From JAOTZA01 sp965224065 (GTDB taxonomy: Bacteria; Acidobacteriota; Thermoanaerobaculia; Multivoradales; JAHEKO01), in assembly GCA_965224065.1 (NCBI GenBank), contig CBDCYF010000005.1:992001-1056000 (forward strand): a stretch of 64,000 bases of DNA, written 5' to 3'. This document shows positions 44,100 through 55,010 of the stretch, piece by piece. The translations under genes and the position numbers were made by a program. Within the stretch, counting starts at the first letter, position 1, and every line of letters begins with the position of its first letter. The notes below the pieces were generated by a model. The model was not told the origin of the DNA. It searched no databases and was given only the letters and a program-made list of their open reading frames with translations.

Positions 44100-44302
44100 A
44101 TTCGCCTTTCGATCCCGTGGAATCCAGGTTTGCCCCCCTCCTCGAGGTGGTAGGACGACTGACTAAATTGCGATGTCGGAAGACCGGATGCCCGTCGGAC
44201 AGCCGGGAAATCTGCGGACTGCGTCAGTCTAACCCGTCCGAGCGCCGAGGTCCAGCCAGGGCCGTTGGCCAACGCGGAAACTCACACGGTGAGGAGGATT
44301 GG

Positions 44303-45205
44303 ATGATCGAGATTCCCAGTCTGAGGCCCGAGACACGTTATGGCATCCCGACCGCCGACCAACTGCTGTTCAACCGCGAGTACATCATCGGATACTCCTA
44401 CCTGCTGCGCCAAGCAAAATGGGCGATGGAGGTCATCGACCCCGAGAACAAGGCGATTCTGGTTAAGCGCAACGACGTCTTCCGCGCCGACCTTCGGATC
44501 CCGCCCCAGTTTCGCGCCGAGCTCGCCGACTACGTCCGATCCAAACACGATCGTGGCCACCTCATCTCGAGTGCCGACCGGCGGGCGTCCGAAATCGCTA
44601 ACAGCGAGACCTTCCTGCTGAGTAACATGAGTCCCCAGAAAGCCGGCCTCAACCGGCAGATCTGGCGCGTTCTCGAAGAAGAGGTCCGCTTTCTGGCCTC
44701 GGATTTTGTCGAGGTCTACGCGATCTGCGGACCGCTGTTCGACATCGACAAGAAGATCGAGGTCATCGGCGACCAGATGCACGACGGCGACAAGAACGAC
44801 GTGGTCATCCCCATCCCGCACGCCTACTTCAAATCGATCCTAGCCGAGAACCTCAAGGGCAAGCTGACGCTCTGGTCGTTCATCATGGACAACGAAAAGC
44901 CATCCGAGCCGACGACCGACCACCTGGTACCGACCATCGAGGTCGAGCGCCGCGCGGGTCTGACTCTGTGGGACCGGCTGCGCGGCCAGGCAATGGAGAA
45001 GATGAAGGCTGGAAAGGGCTCAGCCACCGCGTTCAACGAGGCCGTCGCCCGTGGACGCCGCGTCGCCGACGAGAAGCGGCGGCGGCGCCAGGAACTGGCT
45101 CAGAAGCTCAATCTCGAGCCGCGCGGCAAGGCGACCGAGTTTCTGAGCGAGAACGAAAAACTCGCCGAGCTACTGGTCGAGCTCAAAAAGGCCGGCGGCG
45201 GTTAG
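44303..45205 (+). CDS. DNA/RNA non-specific endonuclease (NUC1 family), no signal peptide
   Basis: Metal-dependent beta-beta-alpha nuclease. The 300 residues have the signature DRGH (Asp83-His86), the metal ligand Asn117 in NMSPQKAGLNRQIWRVLE, and Glu125 at the same eight-residue spacing as in the Serratia nuclease, so the active site looks complete. Most relatives are secreted, but this N-terminus (MIEIPSLRPETRYGIPTAD) is not a signal peptide. The last 60 residues are basic and helical (RRVADEKRRRRQELAQKL). ATG 44303 follows GGAGGA. No immunity gene is apparent next to it. Confidence 0.87.
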   Translation: MIEIPSLRPETRYGIPTADQLLFNREYIIGYSYLLRQAKWAMEVIDPENKAILVKRNDVFRADLRIPPQFRAELADYVRSKHDRGHLISSADRRASEIANSETFLLSNMSPQKAGLNRQIWRVLEEEVRFLASDFVEVYAICGPLFDIDKKIEVIGDQMHDGDKNDVVIPIPHAYFKSILAENLKGKLTLWSFIMDNEKPSEPTTDHLVPTIEVERRAGLTLWDRLRGQAMEKMKAGKGSATAFNEAVARGRRVADEKRRRRQELAQKLNLEPRGKATEFLSENEKLAELLVELKKAGGG

Positions 45206-45226
45206 CCGGAAAACCCAGCCGCCGCG

Positions 45227-47653
45227 TCAGTGGGCCACGCGGCCGGACTCGGCGGACGGGTCCGCCGACGGCTTGTCGAAGGCCGAGTCGCCCTGGGGCA
45301 ACGAGCCGACTTCCCGGTCGAGCGCCAGGTCGAGGACCTCGTCCATGGTCTCGACCAGGTGAACCTGGAGCACTTCGCGCACCTCGTCGGGCAGGTCTTC
45401 CAGGTCCTTCTCGTTCTGTTTGGGCAACAGAATCTCCACGATGTCGGCGCGATAGGCGGCGAGCAGCTTGTGCTTGATGCCGCCCACCGGAAGCACCTTG
45501 CCGCGCAGCGTGATCTCCCCGGTCATCGCGATGTCCTTGCGCACCGGGACGCCGGTCACCGCCGAGATCAGGGCGATGGCCATGGTGATGCCGGCCGATG
45601 GGCCGTCCTTGGGAATCGCGCCTTCGGGCACGTGGATGTGGAGATCCTTGTCCTCGGTGAAGTCCGGGTCCAGACCGAAGAGATCCGCCCGGCTGCGGAG
45701 AAACGACAGGGCCGCCCGTGCCGACTCCTGCATCACGTCACCGAGCTTGCCGGTCAGGGTGAGCTTGCCCTTGCCGGGCATCAGCCCGACCTCGGCCTCG
45801 AGGATCTCGCCGCCGGCCTCGGTCCACGCCAGGCCGGTGGCCACGCCGACCTCGGACTCGTCGCGCTTCTTGCGGGCGCGGAACTTTTCCTTGCCGAGGA
45901 GCTCGGTGACCTTCTCGGGATCCACCACCGCCTTCTCCTCGCCCTCTTCCTGCACCACCTTGCGCGCCACCTTGCGGCAGATCTTGGCGATCACCCGCTC
46001 GAGATTCCGCACTCCGGCCTCGCGGGTGTAGCCCTCGATCAGGGCTCGCAGGCCGTCCTCGGTGAACTCAATCGTCTCGTCGGTCAGCCCGTGCGCCTCT
46101 TGCTGTTTTTTGACCAGAAATCCCTTGGCGATCTCCAGCTTCTCGCCCATGGTGTACCCGGGGAGCTGGATCATCTCCATACGGTCCTGCAATGGGGGCG
46201 GGATGGTGTGGCTGACGTTGGCGGTGGCGATAAACATCACCCGGGAGAGGTTGTAGTCGACGTCCAGATAGTGGTCCTTGAAGGAGTCGTTCTGCTCCGG
46301 ATCCAGCACCTCGAGCAGCGCCGCCGAGGGGTCGCCGCGGAAGTCCATCGACATCTTGTCCAGCTCATCGAGGAGAAAGACCGGATTGACCGTCCCGGCC
46401 TTCTTCATCATCTGGATGATCTGGCCCGGGAATGCGCCGATGTAGGTTCTGCGATGACCGCGAATCTCGGCCTCGTCGCGTAGCCCTCCGAGTGAGAGAC
46501 GCACAAACTTGCGACCGGTGGCGCGGGCGATCGACTTGGCCAGCGAGGATTTCCCGACACCCGGTGGCCCGACAAAGCAAATGATCGAGCTCTGCTTTTG
46601 CGGCGCCAGCTTGCGCACCGCCAGAAACTCGAGAATTCTTTCCTTGGGCTCGTCGAGACCGTGGTGGTCCTCGTCGAGGATCTTCTCGGCACGGGCGAGA
46701 TCCTGGATCTCCTTGCTCTTCTTCTTCCAGGGGACCGTGACCAGCCAGTCGATGTAGTTGCGCGAGACGGTCGCTTCGGCGGAGACCGGCGGCATGGCCT
46801 CTAGCCGCTTGAGCTCCTGCTCGGCCTTCTCCTTGACCTCCTTGGGCAGACCGGCCTTCTCGATCTTCTTCTTGAGCTCGGCCAACTCGTCGCTCTTGTC
46901 GTCGGAGCGCCCCAGCTCCTGATGGATGGCCTTGATCTTCTCGTTGAGGTAGTACTCCTTCTGGGCCTTCTCCATCTGCTTCTTGACTTTGACGTTGATC
47001 CGCTTGTCGATGTTGACTTTTTCGACTTCGACTTCCAGCAGATCGTGCAAACGCTGGATGCGCTCGTACGGATTGAGCAGCTCGAGAAGGTCCTGCTTGT
47101 CGGAGGTCGACACCATCAGGTGAGCCGCGAGCTGGTCGCAGAACCGGTCGGGATCGTCGGTCTTGATGGTCGACACCAGCCCTTCGAAGGCGAGGTGATG
47201 GGACAGCTTTGCGTACTGCTCGAAGACCCCAAAGACCTTGCTGATGTACTTCTCCAGCGTCTCGTCCGCTTCGAGATCGATCGAGTACGCCTCGAGATCC
47301 GCGACCAGCGAGCCCTCTTCCTCGCGCAGCTCGATCATCTTGGCCCGCTGCGCCCCCTCGACCATCACCTTGACGTTGCCGTTGGGGAGCCGCAGGTTCT
47401 GTACCACCTTGGCCACCACGCCGACCTCGTACATGTCCTGCCGCTGTGGGTCGTCGACCTTGGGGTCGTGCTGGGCGACGAGAAAGATGCGGCGGTCCTC
47501 GCTCAGCAGGCTGCGCTCGAGCGCCCTCACCGAGGCCTCCCGGCCGACGATAAAGGGCGCCATCATGTGGGGGAAAACCACCATGTCGCGCAACGGCACC
47601 ACCGGCAGGGTGATGCGTTTTGTATTGATGTAGTTGGCGCTCTTCTTGGTCAC
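45227..47653 (-). CDS. lon: ATP-dependent protease Lon (LonA)
   Basis: AAA+ serine-lysine protease that removes misfolded and short-lived proteins. The 808 residues hold the N-terminal LAN domain (RITLPVVPLRDMVVFPHM), coiled-coil middle, Walker A GPPGVGKSSLAKS, Walker B VFLLDELDKM, and the protease domain with the catalytic Ser motif PKDGPSAG and the later conserved Lys region. It is last in the tig-clpP-clpX-lon set, 46 bases after clpX. The C-terminal 30 residues are low-complexity. Confidence 0.97.
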   Translation of the reverse strand: MTKKSANYINTKRITLPVVPLRDMVVFPHMMAPFIVGREASVRALERSLLSEDRRIFLVAQHDPKVDDPQRQDMYEVGVVAKVVQNLRLPNGNVKVMVEGAQRAKMIELREEEGSLVADLEAYSIDLEADETLEKYISKVFGVFEQYAKLSHHLAFEGLVSTIKTDDPDRFCDQLAAHLMVSTSDKQDLLELLNPYERIQRLHDLLEVEVEKVNIDKRINVKVKKQMEKAQKEYYLNEKIKAIHQELGRSDDKSDELAELKKKIEKAGLPKEVKEKAEQELKRLEAMPPVSAEATVSRNYIDWLVTVPWKKKSKEIQDLARAEKILDEDHHGLDEPKERILEFLAVRKLAPQKQSSIICFVGPPGVGKSSLAKSIARATGRKFVRLSLGGLRDEAEIRGHRRTYIGAFPGQIIQMMKKAGTVNPVFLLDELDKMSMDFRGDPSAALLEVLDPEQNDSFKDHYLDVDYNLSRVMFIATANVSHTIPPPLQDRMEMIQLPGYTMGEKLEIAKGFLVKKQQEAHGLTDETIEFTEDGLRALIEGYTREAGVRNLERVIAKICRKVARKVVQEEGEEKAVVDPEKVTELLGKEKFRARKKRDESEVGVATGLAWTEAGGEILEAEVGLMPGKGKLTLTGKLGDVMQESARAALSFLRSRADLFGLDPDFTEDKDLHIHVPEGAIPKDGPSAGITMAIALISAVTGVPVRKDIAMTGEITLRGKVLPVGGIKHKLLAAYRADIVEILLPKQNEKDLEDLPDEVREVLQVHLVETMDEVLDLALDREVGSLPQGDSAFDKPSADPSAESGRVAH

Positions 47654-47699
47654 TGGCCGTGTTTCTCCGTGACCTCCCCGGCTCTTGTCGAAAACGCGG

Positions 47700-48935
47700 T
47701 CAGACCGCTTTCTTGAGGGGGGTGGGCTGGTTCCGGTTGAGGACGACGTCCTCGGTGATGACCACCTCGCTGATGTCCTGCTGGGAGGGGATCGTGTACA
47801 TCAGGTCCAGCATCAACTCTTCGAGGATGATCCTGAGCCCGCGCGCTCCGACGTTGCGCTTGGTCGCCTCGCTGGCCACCGCCGCCAGCGCGTCGTCGGT
47901 GAACTTGAGCTCGACATCCTCGAGCTCGAACATGGTCTGATACTGGCGCACCAGGCTGTTTTTGGGCTCGAGCAGGATCCGGACCAAGTCGGCCTCGTCC
48001 AGCTCTTGGAGCGTCGATACCACCGGCAGCCGGCCGACAAACTCCGGGATCAGGCCGAACTTGATCAGATCGCCCGGCGCCACGTGCTCGAGCAGGGTTC
48101 CGGCCCGGCGCTGTTTCTCGGTCTTGATTTCGGCGGCAAACCCGAGCGCCTTCTCGTTGAGGCGGTCGGCGATCCTCTCCTCCAGACCCACAAAGGCCCC
48201 GCCGCAGATAAAGAGAATGTTGGTGGTGTCGATCTGCAAAAACTCCTGGTGCGGGTGTTTGCGCCCCCCCTGAGGCGGCACGTTGCAAAGCGTGCCCTCC
48301 AGGATCTTGAGAAGCGCCTGCTGCACACCCTCGCCCGAGACGTCACGGGTGATCGAGGGGTTGTCGCCCTTGCGCGCGATCTTGTCCACCTCGTCGATAT
48401 AGACGATCCCGCGTTGGGTCTTCTCCTTGTCGTTGCCGGAAGCCTGGTACAGCTTGAGGATGATGTTCTCGACGTCCTCGCCGACATACCCCGCCTCGGT
48501 CAGCGTGGTGGCGTCGGCGATGGTGAAGGGCACCGAGAGCAACCGAGCCAGGGTCTGGGCGAGCAGCGTCTTGCCGGTCCCGGTGGGGCCGATCAGCAGG
48601 ATGTTGGACTTCTGAAGCTCGACATCGCCGCGCGCCTTCTCGGCGAACTCGATCCTCTTGTAGTGGTTGTAGACCGCCACCGAGAGCTTTTTCTTGGCCA
48701 GCTCCTGACCGATGACGTAATCCTCGAGAAATGCGTTGATCTCCTGCGGCTTGGGCAGCTCGGTTTCCTGCTGCTGCTCCATCATGCGGTCTTCCGCGAT
48801 GATGTCCAGGCAGATGTCGACGCATTCGTCGCAGATAAAGACGGTGGGACCGGCGATGAGCTTCTTTACCTCGCGCTGGCTCTTGTTACAAAAAGAGCAC
48901 CTCAGCGCTTCGTCGCCGCTGTCTTTTTTTGGCAT
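47700..48935 (-). CDS. clpX: ATP-dependent Clp protease ATP-binding subunit ClpX
   Basis: Unfoldase that feeds proteins into ClpP. The 411 residues start with the zinc-binding domain CSFCNKSQREVKKLIAG to CDECVDIC, then Walker A GPTGTGKTLLAQTLA, YVGEDVENIILKL, and the RKGDNPSITRDVSGEGVQ region (quoted in part). ClpP-binding and sensor motifs such as IPEFVGRLPV are present. It lies 184 bases after clpP, so an extra promoter could exist in that gap. Confidence 0.97.
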   Translation of the reverse strand: MPKKDSGDEALRCSFCNKSQREVKKLIAGPTVFICDECVDICLDIIAEDRMMEQQQETELPKPQEINAFLEDYVIGQELAKKKLSVAVYNHYKRIEFAEKARGDVELQKSNILLIGPTGTGKTLLAQTLARLLSVPFTIADATTLTEAGYVGEDVENIILKLYQASGNDKEKTQRGIVYIDEVDKIARKGDNPSITRDVSGEGVQQALLKILEGTLCNVPPQGGRKHPHQEFLQIDTTNILFICGGAFVGLEERIADRLNEKALGFAAEIKTEKQRRAGTLLEHVAPGDLIKFGLIPEFVGRLPVVSTLQELDEADLVRILLEPKNSLVRQYQTMFELEDVELKFTDDALAAVASEATKRNVGARGLRIILEELMLDLMYTIPSQQDISEVVITEDVVLNRNQPTPLKKAV

Positions 48936-49119
48936 TTAACCTCCGCGCCCGCTCGACCGGGCGGCGTCACCCACTTCTACAACGGACACGGGCGCCGTCC
49001 TATTCCGCCAAAAGCCCCTGTCTGCCCGTCTCTCGGCGCCCGTTCGCACGCCCCGAATACTACCAGATTCGTCTAGAAATCAGCTGTTAGCCATTTCTCT
49101 AGCAGGTTCTCCGGCGGGG

Positions 49120-49713
<594 letters not shown>

Positions 49714-49743
49714 GGTCTTGATTCTCCTACCCGTCTGCGGGGT

Positions 49744-51087
49744 CTATTCTTCTTCACCGGTGTCGCCGGATGCGGACGCCGGCGCGGGCTCGGCGTCATT
49801 CTCGCCCAGAAGCGCCTTGATTGTCTTCTCCCGCACCAACTGGCGCTTGAGGGGGCCCAAGCGGCCGGCCCGGTCGAGGGCCTGCCTCACCGCGCCGCTG
49901 GATCGACGCTCGGCCCGTGCGATCGCCGAGATGGACGCTTCGAGCTCATCGTCGGCCAGGGAGATCTCCAATTGCTCGGCCACCCGGTCCAGGATCAGAC
50001 GCGCCCGCACCCGGCGCTCGCCTTGAGGGGCCATCTGGTCACCGAGCTGCTGCCAGTCGATGCCCGCCTGCTCGACGTCCACTCCCTGCCGGGCCAGATC
50101 GTTGGCGTACTCGCCCAGCATCTGCTCGACTTCGTGGCGCACGATGCGCTCGGAGACATCCAGTGGATGGCGCTGGACAAGCTGGTCGAGAAGCGCCGCT
50201 TCACGCTGCTGACGGCGCCGCGCCGCATTGCGCTCGCGCAGCCGATTGGCCAGATCGCCCTCGAGCGCCGCGAGGGTCTCGAACTCCCCCACGCCGGCGG
50301 CAAAGGCGTCGTCGATCGGCGGCAGGTCTCGCTCCGCCACCTCCAGGATCTCGGCGGCAAACCGGCGGGGCGCGTCACTCCCCGGCGAGCCCGTTTCTTC
50401 CCCTTCCTCGCCGCTTTCGGCCGGCGGTTGCCGCTCGAAATCGAGGCTCTGACCGGCCTTGCGCCCGGTGGCGGCGAGACTGAGCTCTTCCCAAACCTGC
50501 GCGTCACCGATCTCGAACACCACCTCCTGCGGCTCCGGGGCGTCTTCATCGGCGTCCTCCGGATCCCGCAGCTCCCGAACCTTGGCCCGCACGCGGTCGC
50601 CCTGCGCGGCGGCGCGGTCGACGGGCACAAACTCGGCGACCTGGCGGCGCAGATCCTCGATCGCCTGGCCGATCTCTTCCTCGCTGGGCTCGACCGGCAA
50701 CTCGGGCAGCTCGAAATCGGTGACGTTTCGCAGCTCGATCTCGGGGGCGATGTCGACCAGCGCCACAAAGGTCAGGTCCTCGCCCGGCGCTTGATCCACC
50801 GACCCGAGCTCCGGTGGCATCAAGAGATCGAGCTGCGCTTCGGCCTCGGCCTGTTTCCAGTAGCGGGGGATCAAGCGCTCGGTGACCTCGCGCTCTATCT
50901 CCTCGCCAAACCGCTGCTGGATCACCGATGCGGGTACCTTGCCCTTGCGAAACCCGGGGATTCGCGCCCGTTTCCGGTACTCCCCCGCGACCCGCTGGGT
51001 CTCGGCGGCGACCGCCGGAGCCGGCACGGCCACCTTGACCTCCTTGCGGCCGGCTCCCGAATCTTGAATGGAAACAATGACACTCAT
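49744..51087 (-). CDS. tig: trigger factor
   Basis: Ribosome-bound chaperone and prolyl isomerase. The 447 residues have the ribosome-docking signature IPGFRKGKVPASVIQQRFG, an acid-rich FKBP-like middle domain (about 160-240, with an extra acidic insertion DPEDADEDAPEPQE) and a helical C-terminal arm. It is first in the tig-clpP-clpX-lon order common across bacteria. Upstream, 43 bases separate it from the SBBP gene. Confidence 0.94.
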   Translation of the reverse strand: MSVIVSIQDSGAGRKEVKVAVPAPAVAAETQRVAGEYRKRARIPGFRKGKVPASVIQQRFGEEIEREVTERLIPRYWKQAEAEAQLDLLMPPELGSVDQAPGEDLTFVALVDIAPEIELRNVTDFELPELPVEPSEEEIGQAIEDLRRQVAEFVPVDRAAAQGDRVRAKVRELRDPEDADEDAPEPQEVVFEIGDAQVWEELSLAATGRKAGQSLDFERQPPAESGEEGEETGSPGSDAPRRFAAEILEVAERDLPPIDDAFAAGVGEFETLAALEGDLANRLRERNAARRRQQREAALLDQLVQRHPLDVSERIVRHEVEQMLGEYANDLARQGVDVEQAGIDWQQLGDQMAPQGERRVRARLILDRVAEQLEISLADDELEASISAIARAERRSSGAVRQALDRAGRLGPLKRQLVREKTIKALLGENDAEPAPASASGDTGEEE

Positions 51088-51130
51088 CGCCGTTCTGTAC
51101 TCCTGACAACAGCGAGTCTAGCCTGGATTG

Positions 51131-52582
51131 TTAGGGCCGAATCCCGGCGACCGCCATCGACCACTTCTTCGCCGGTCCAAGCCGCTGCCGCTGAATCGCC
51201 CGAACGAGCGGGAAGTCGTTCGAACGCGTCTCGCCCACGACCACGATCAGGTCTTCCAAGGGACTCACGGCCACATCTTGCACGTCGTCGAATCCTCCGC
51301 CGCCGAGGTAGGTGGAAAAGTTCACCCCGGTGCGGCTCTTGCGCAAGCGAGCAACAAAGAAGTCCCTCTTCCCTGCGAACTCACGCTGGACGGGGTTCTT
51401 CGTCGATCGCCCTGGCCCAGCGCTCAGAGCCAGGACGATACGCCGCCGCGCATCGCGCGCCATGATCCCAAGTGGAACCCTCCCATCGAGGCATTCGAAC
51501 TTGAGCCGCGACGCGCGCCGGTTCACGCGGAACATCACGGCGCCGGTACACGCCTGGGCGACGTCCGGGAACAGGTTCGCTGCGCTGCCTCCAGCCGAGC
51601 CGAGCAGGAACACCCCTCCCCGGGGCTGCTCGAGGACGGAGAAGATCCCGGGCAGCGGACTCGAGGTCTCGACCTCGGCGGCGGCCACGTCGATCTTGAG
51701 CAGGAAGCCGAGCGGCCGCGTGGTTCCGTCGAGAGACCGGAGCGGGTTCACTTGTGGGAAGCCCTTGCTATACGTCGTTCCTGCCAGCCAGAGAGTCTCC
51801 TTCTCGGGGTCCAGGACCAAACCCACGAGGCTCTCGGTGTTCTTGCCACCCCAGTAGGTCGAGAAGGTCAATTCACCGGAAACAGTGTCGATCGCCGCTA
51901 CAAACAGGTCCTGTGGGACCATACCGGAGCGAGCTGCAGCGCGGCTTTGCACCGGATCGACCAGGGGAAAGTCCTTCGATTGAGTCCAGCCGGCGACATA
52001 GGCGACGCCGGACGATGGATCGACTACCACCGCCTGGGCGAACTCCAGCAAAGAGCCCCCCAGGTAGCTCGAAAAGAGGATCTCCTTGCCCTCGGGATCG
52101 AGCTTGGCGAGGAACACATCGGCGCCTCGATCGAATGGGTCCAAATGCTCTTGCAGCTCGGCTTGAAAGGCGTTGACGGTTGGGAAATCCGTCGCCGAGG
52201 TGTGTCCCACTACGTATATGTTCCCCACGCCGTCCACCGCTACGTCCGTGGCCACCGTACCGCCGTTTCCCCCGAGGTAGGTCGAAAAGAGAACCGCCGT
52301 TCCGGTGGGGTCGAGCTTCGTGACGAAAGCGGCGCCGGCCGATCGCAGCCGTTCTTGGATCGGCGCGGTCGTCGGAAAGTCTTTCGAGCCGGTGCGACCA
52401 ACCAGGATGATGTTGCCCAGGTGATCGATCGCGACCGCGCGACCTTGGTCGGTATTCGATCCTCCGAAGTAAGTCGAGAACTGGAGCTCCGACCCTCCGA
52501 CTTGGTGCGCTCCCAGAAATGCTCCAAGAGCCACTCCGACGATACGCCTGGAAACGCGACCGTTCATTATGGCCGAACTCAT
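51131..52582 (-). CDS. exported SBBP beta-propeller repeat protein
   Basis: Secreted protein of 483 residues made of SBBP repeats. A signal peptide (SRRIVGVALGAFLGAHQVGG) is followed by at least five copies of a motif like FSTYxGGxxxD, then GNIYVVGHTSATDFP. Examples are LQFSTYFGGSNTDQGRAVA, LFSTYLGGNGGTVATDVA, LFSSYLGGSLLEFAQA and NFSTYLGGGGFDDVQDVA. These blades form propellers in many outer-surface proteins of environmental bacteria; binding partners are unknown. ATG 52567 is an alternative start. The gene begins just downstream of tRNA-Leu. Confidence 0.88.
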   Translation of the reverse strand: MSSAIMNGRVSRRIVGVALGAFLGAHQVGGSELQFSTYFGGSNTDQGRAVAIDHLGNIILVGRTGSKDFPTTAPIQERLRSAGAAFVTKLDPTGTAVLFSTYLGGNGGTVATDVAVDGVGNIYVVGHTSATDFPTVNAFQAELQEHLDPFDRGADVFLAKLDPEGKEILFSSYLGGSLLEFAQAVVVDPSSGVAYVAGWTQSKDFPLVDPVQSRAAARSGMVPQDLFVAAIDTVSGELTFSTYWGGKNTESLVGLVLDPEKETLWLAGTTYSKGFPQVNPLRSLDGTTRPLGFLLKIDVAAAEVETSSPLPGIFSVLEQPRGGVFLLGSAGGSAANLFPDVAQACTGAVMFRVNRRASRLKFECLDGRVPLGIMARDARRRIVLALSAGPGRSTKNPVQREFAGKRDFFVARLRKSRTGVNFSTYLGGGGFDDVQDVAVSPLEDLIVVVGETRSNDFPLVRAIQRQRLGPAKKWSMAVAGIRP

Positions 52583-52601
52583 ATTTTCTGCCCAAATTCT
52601 C

Positions 52602-52689
<88 letters not shown>

Positions 52690-52758
52690 TTAGGGCATCT
52701 TAGCGGCGCCAGAATGCCACCCGGCCGGGCCCGGATCAACCCCGGGCTACGCCCAACT

Positions 52759-54969
52759 CTACTCGTCGACGTGCCAGGAGCCGGTCTCGGCCAGCAGTGC
52801 GGCCTGGGAGTCCAGGGACGGCTCTCCCGCGGCCGGGATTCGGCGCTCGTACTCCCCGCTGGGCAACAAACGGCGGGACTGTGCGTTGTCGCTCAAGTGT
52901 CGGAACAGGATGTCGTCGCGAATCGCGGTTCGCAGACGCTCGTCCGAGACCGGGAACAGGGTCTCCACCCGGCCGTCCAGGTTGCGTGGCATCAGATCGG
53001 CGCTGCCGAGCAGAATCTCCTCTTCTCCACCGTTGTGAAAGTAGTAGATCCGTGTGTGCTCGAGAAACCGCCCGACGACCGAGGTCACCTCGATGTTCTC
53101 GCTCACCCCCTCAACCCCGGGCCGCAAGCAGCAGATACCGCGCACCTGGAGATCGATCTTCACACCCGCCATCGAGGCCCGATAGAGCGCCTTGATGCAG
53201 GCCTTGTCCACCAGCGAGTTCATCTTGAAGGCGAGGTACCCGTCTCCATGCTCCCGCTGCCGTTCGATCTCGCGCTGGATTCGAGCCAGCAGCAGATGCC
53301 TCATCTGGCCGGGGGCGACGAGCAATTTCTTGTAGCGATTCTTGCCGGTGTAACCCGTCAGCGCGTTGAAAAGACGCGAGGCGTCGGCCGTCAGCCGTGA
53401 ATCGGCGGTCAAGAAGCCGATGTCCGAGTAGACCCGCGCGGTGACCGGGTTGTAGTTGCCGGTGCCCAGATGAAGGTAGCGGACCAGACCGTCGGGCTCG
53501 CGCCGCACCACCAGACAGACCTTGGCGTGGGTCTTGAGGCCGAGCAAGCCGTAGACCACGTGTACGCCCGCCTGTTCGAGAGCCCGCGCCCACACGATGT
53601 TGTTCTCCTCGTCGAACCGGGCCTTGAGCTCGACCAGCACCGAGACCTGCTTGCCCGCCTCCCTCGCCTCTTGCAGCGCCTGGACGACCGGAGAGTTGGG
53701 ACCGACCCGGTAGAGCGTCTGCTTGATCGCCAGAACATCCGGGTCCCGCGCCGCCTCGCGGACAAAATCCACCACCGGCGCAAAGCTGTCGTAGGGATGG
53801 TAGAGGACGACGTCGCGGCGCTTGAGGATCGAGAAAATATTCTCGTCGCCCGAAAGCGTCCGCGAGAGCACGGGTTTGAACGGCGCGTCCTTGAGATCCG
53901 GGCGGTCCACCGACGTCAAACCCATCAGCGCGGACTGCCCCATGGGGCCGTCGGCCGAGTAGATCTGATACGGCGACAGCTCGAGGTTCTCGACCAGCAT
54001 GTCCCGATAGCGCTCCGGCATCCGGCTGTCGACCTCGAGCCGGACGGCCGAGCCAAAGAAGCGCTGACCGACCACCTCCTGCATGGCGCTCAAGAGGTCC
54101 GCGGCCTCGTCCTCCTCGATCTCCACGTCGGCATCCCGGGTCACCCGAAACGGATAGGCGCCGCGCACGTCGAGCCCGGGAAACAAGGTGTCCAGGTTCG
54201 CCGCCACCACCTCCTCGAGCCATACAAAGTTCGAGTAGCTGGTGTCTTCCAGCCCCAGTCTCGCCTGCGGGTCGGCCTTCTCCTCGCTGGGGATCCGGAT
54301 CAGCCGCGGCAACATGTGCGGCACCTTGACGCGGGCGAACTTCTCCCCCTCGACCGGGTCGTCGATCACCACCGCCAGGTTGATGCTCAGGTTCGAGATG
54401 TGCGGGAACGGGTGACCGGGATCGGAGGCCAGCGGGGTCAGCACCGGGAAAATCTCGCGCTTGAACATCTTGCGCAGCAGCTTGATCTGCTTGTTTCTGA
54501 GCTCGCTGTACGAAAGGACCTTGACCCCCGCCTCGCTCAGAAGAGGTTGCAGATCCTCGGCCCAGCAAGCCGCGGAGGCCTCGAGCTGGGGCTCGAGCTC
54601 GGCGTGGATCGCCGCAAGCTGCTGTGCCGGCGACATCCCGTCGGGAGGCGCGAGCAGCGCCCCGGTGGCCAACTGGCGCCTCAACCCCGACACCCGGATC
54701 ATGAAGAACTCATCCAGGTTGCTGTGGAAGATCGAAAGAAACTTGGCGCGCTCGAGGAGCGGCTTGCCTTTGTCGAGCGCCTCTTCGAGCACCCGGCCGT
54801 TGAACCGCAGCCAGCTCAGCTCGCGGTTGAAATAGAGGCCCGGATCGTCGAGATTGGCCGGCCGCGGGCGCGCCGGCTCGGGCTGGCTGCCCGTCGACGG
54901 CGTTGGCGAAGCCTCGGAACCCTTCACGGGGTGCGGTGGCGGTGTGCTGCGTGGCTTGGGCTCGGTCAT
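52759..54969 (-). CDS. ppk1: polyphosphate kinase 1
   Basis: Makes inorganic polyphosphate from ATP reversibly. The 736 residues from ATG 54969 have a Pro-rich lead (about 35 residues), then YFNRELSWLRFNGRVLEEA, FLSIFHSNLDEFFMIRVSGL (quoted to the limit), the catalytic-region LYHPYDSFAPVVDFV, and VRYLHLGTGNYNPVTARVYSD in part, plus SADLMPRNLDGRVE near the C-terminus. This is full PPK1. It stands divergent from the thioredoxin-like gene. Confidence 0.96.
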   Translation of the reverse strand: MTEPKPRSTPPPHPVKGSEASPTPSTGSQPEPARPRPANLDDPGLYFNRELSWLRFNGRVLEEALDKGKPLLERAKFLSIFHSNLDEFFMIRVSGLRRQLATGALLAPPDGMSPAQQLAAIHAELEPQLEASAACWAEDLQPLLSEAGVKVLSYSELRNKQIKLLRKMFKREIFPVLTPLASDPGHPFPHISNLSINLAVVIDDPVEGEKFARVKVPHMLPRLIRIPSEEKADPQARLGLEDTSYSNFVWLEEVVAANLDTLFPGLDVRGAYPFRVTRDADVEIEEDEAADLLSAMQEVVGQRFFGSAVRLEVDSRMPERYRDMLVENLELSPYQIYSADGPMGQSALMGLTSVDRPDLKDAPFKPVLSRTLSGDENIFSILKRRDVVLYHPYDSFAPVVDFVREAARDPDVLAIKQTLYRVGPNSPVVQALQEAREAGKQVSVLVELKARFDEENNIVWARALEQAGVHVVYGLLGLKTHAKVCLVVRREPDGLVRYLHLGTGNYNPVTARVYSDIGFLTADSRLTADASRLFNALTGYTGKNRYKKLLVAPGQMRHLLLARIQREIERQREHGDGYLAFKMNSLVDKACIKALYRASMAGVKIDLQVRGICCLRPGVEGVSENIEVTSVVGRFLEHTRIYYFHNGGEEEILLGSADLMPRNLDGRVETLFPVSDERLRTAIRDDILFRHLSDNAQSRRLLPSGEYERRIPAAGEPSLDSQAALLAETGSWHVDE

Positions 54970-55010
54970 CGCTCTGAAAACAAAGGACCTGTGCGAAAGA
55001 TCATCATACC

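Noticed and set aside
45230..46483. Long plus-strand frame opposite lon, and similar ones opposite clpX, clpP and ppk1
   Set aside because: Each is the complement of a secure gene with no ribosome site and no known motif.
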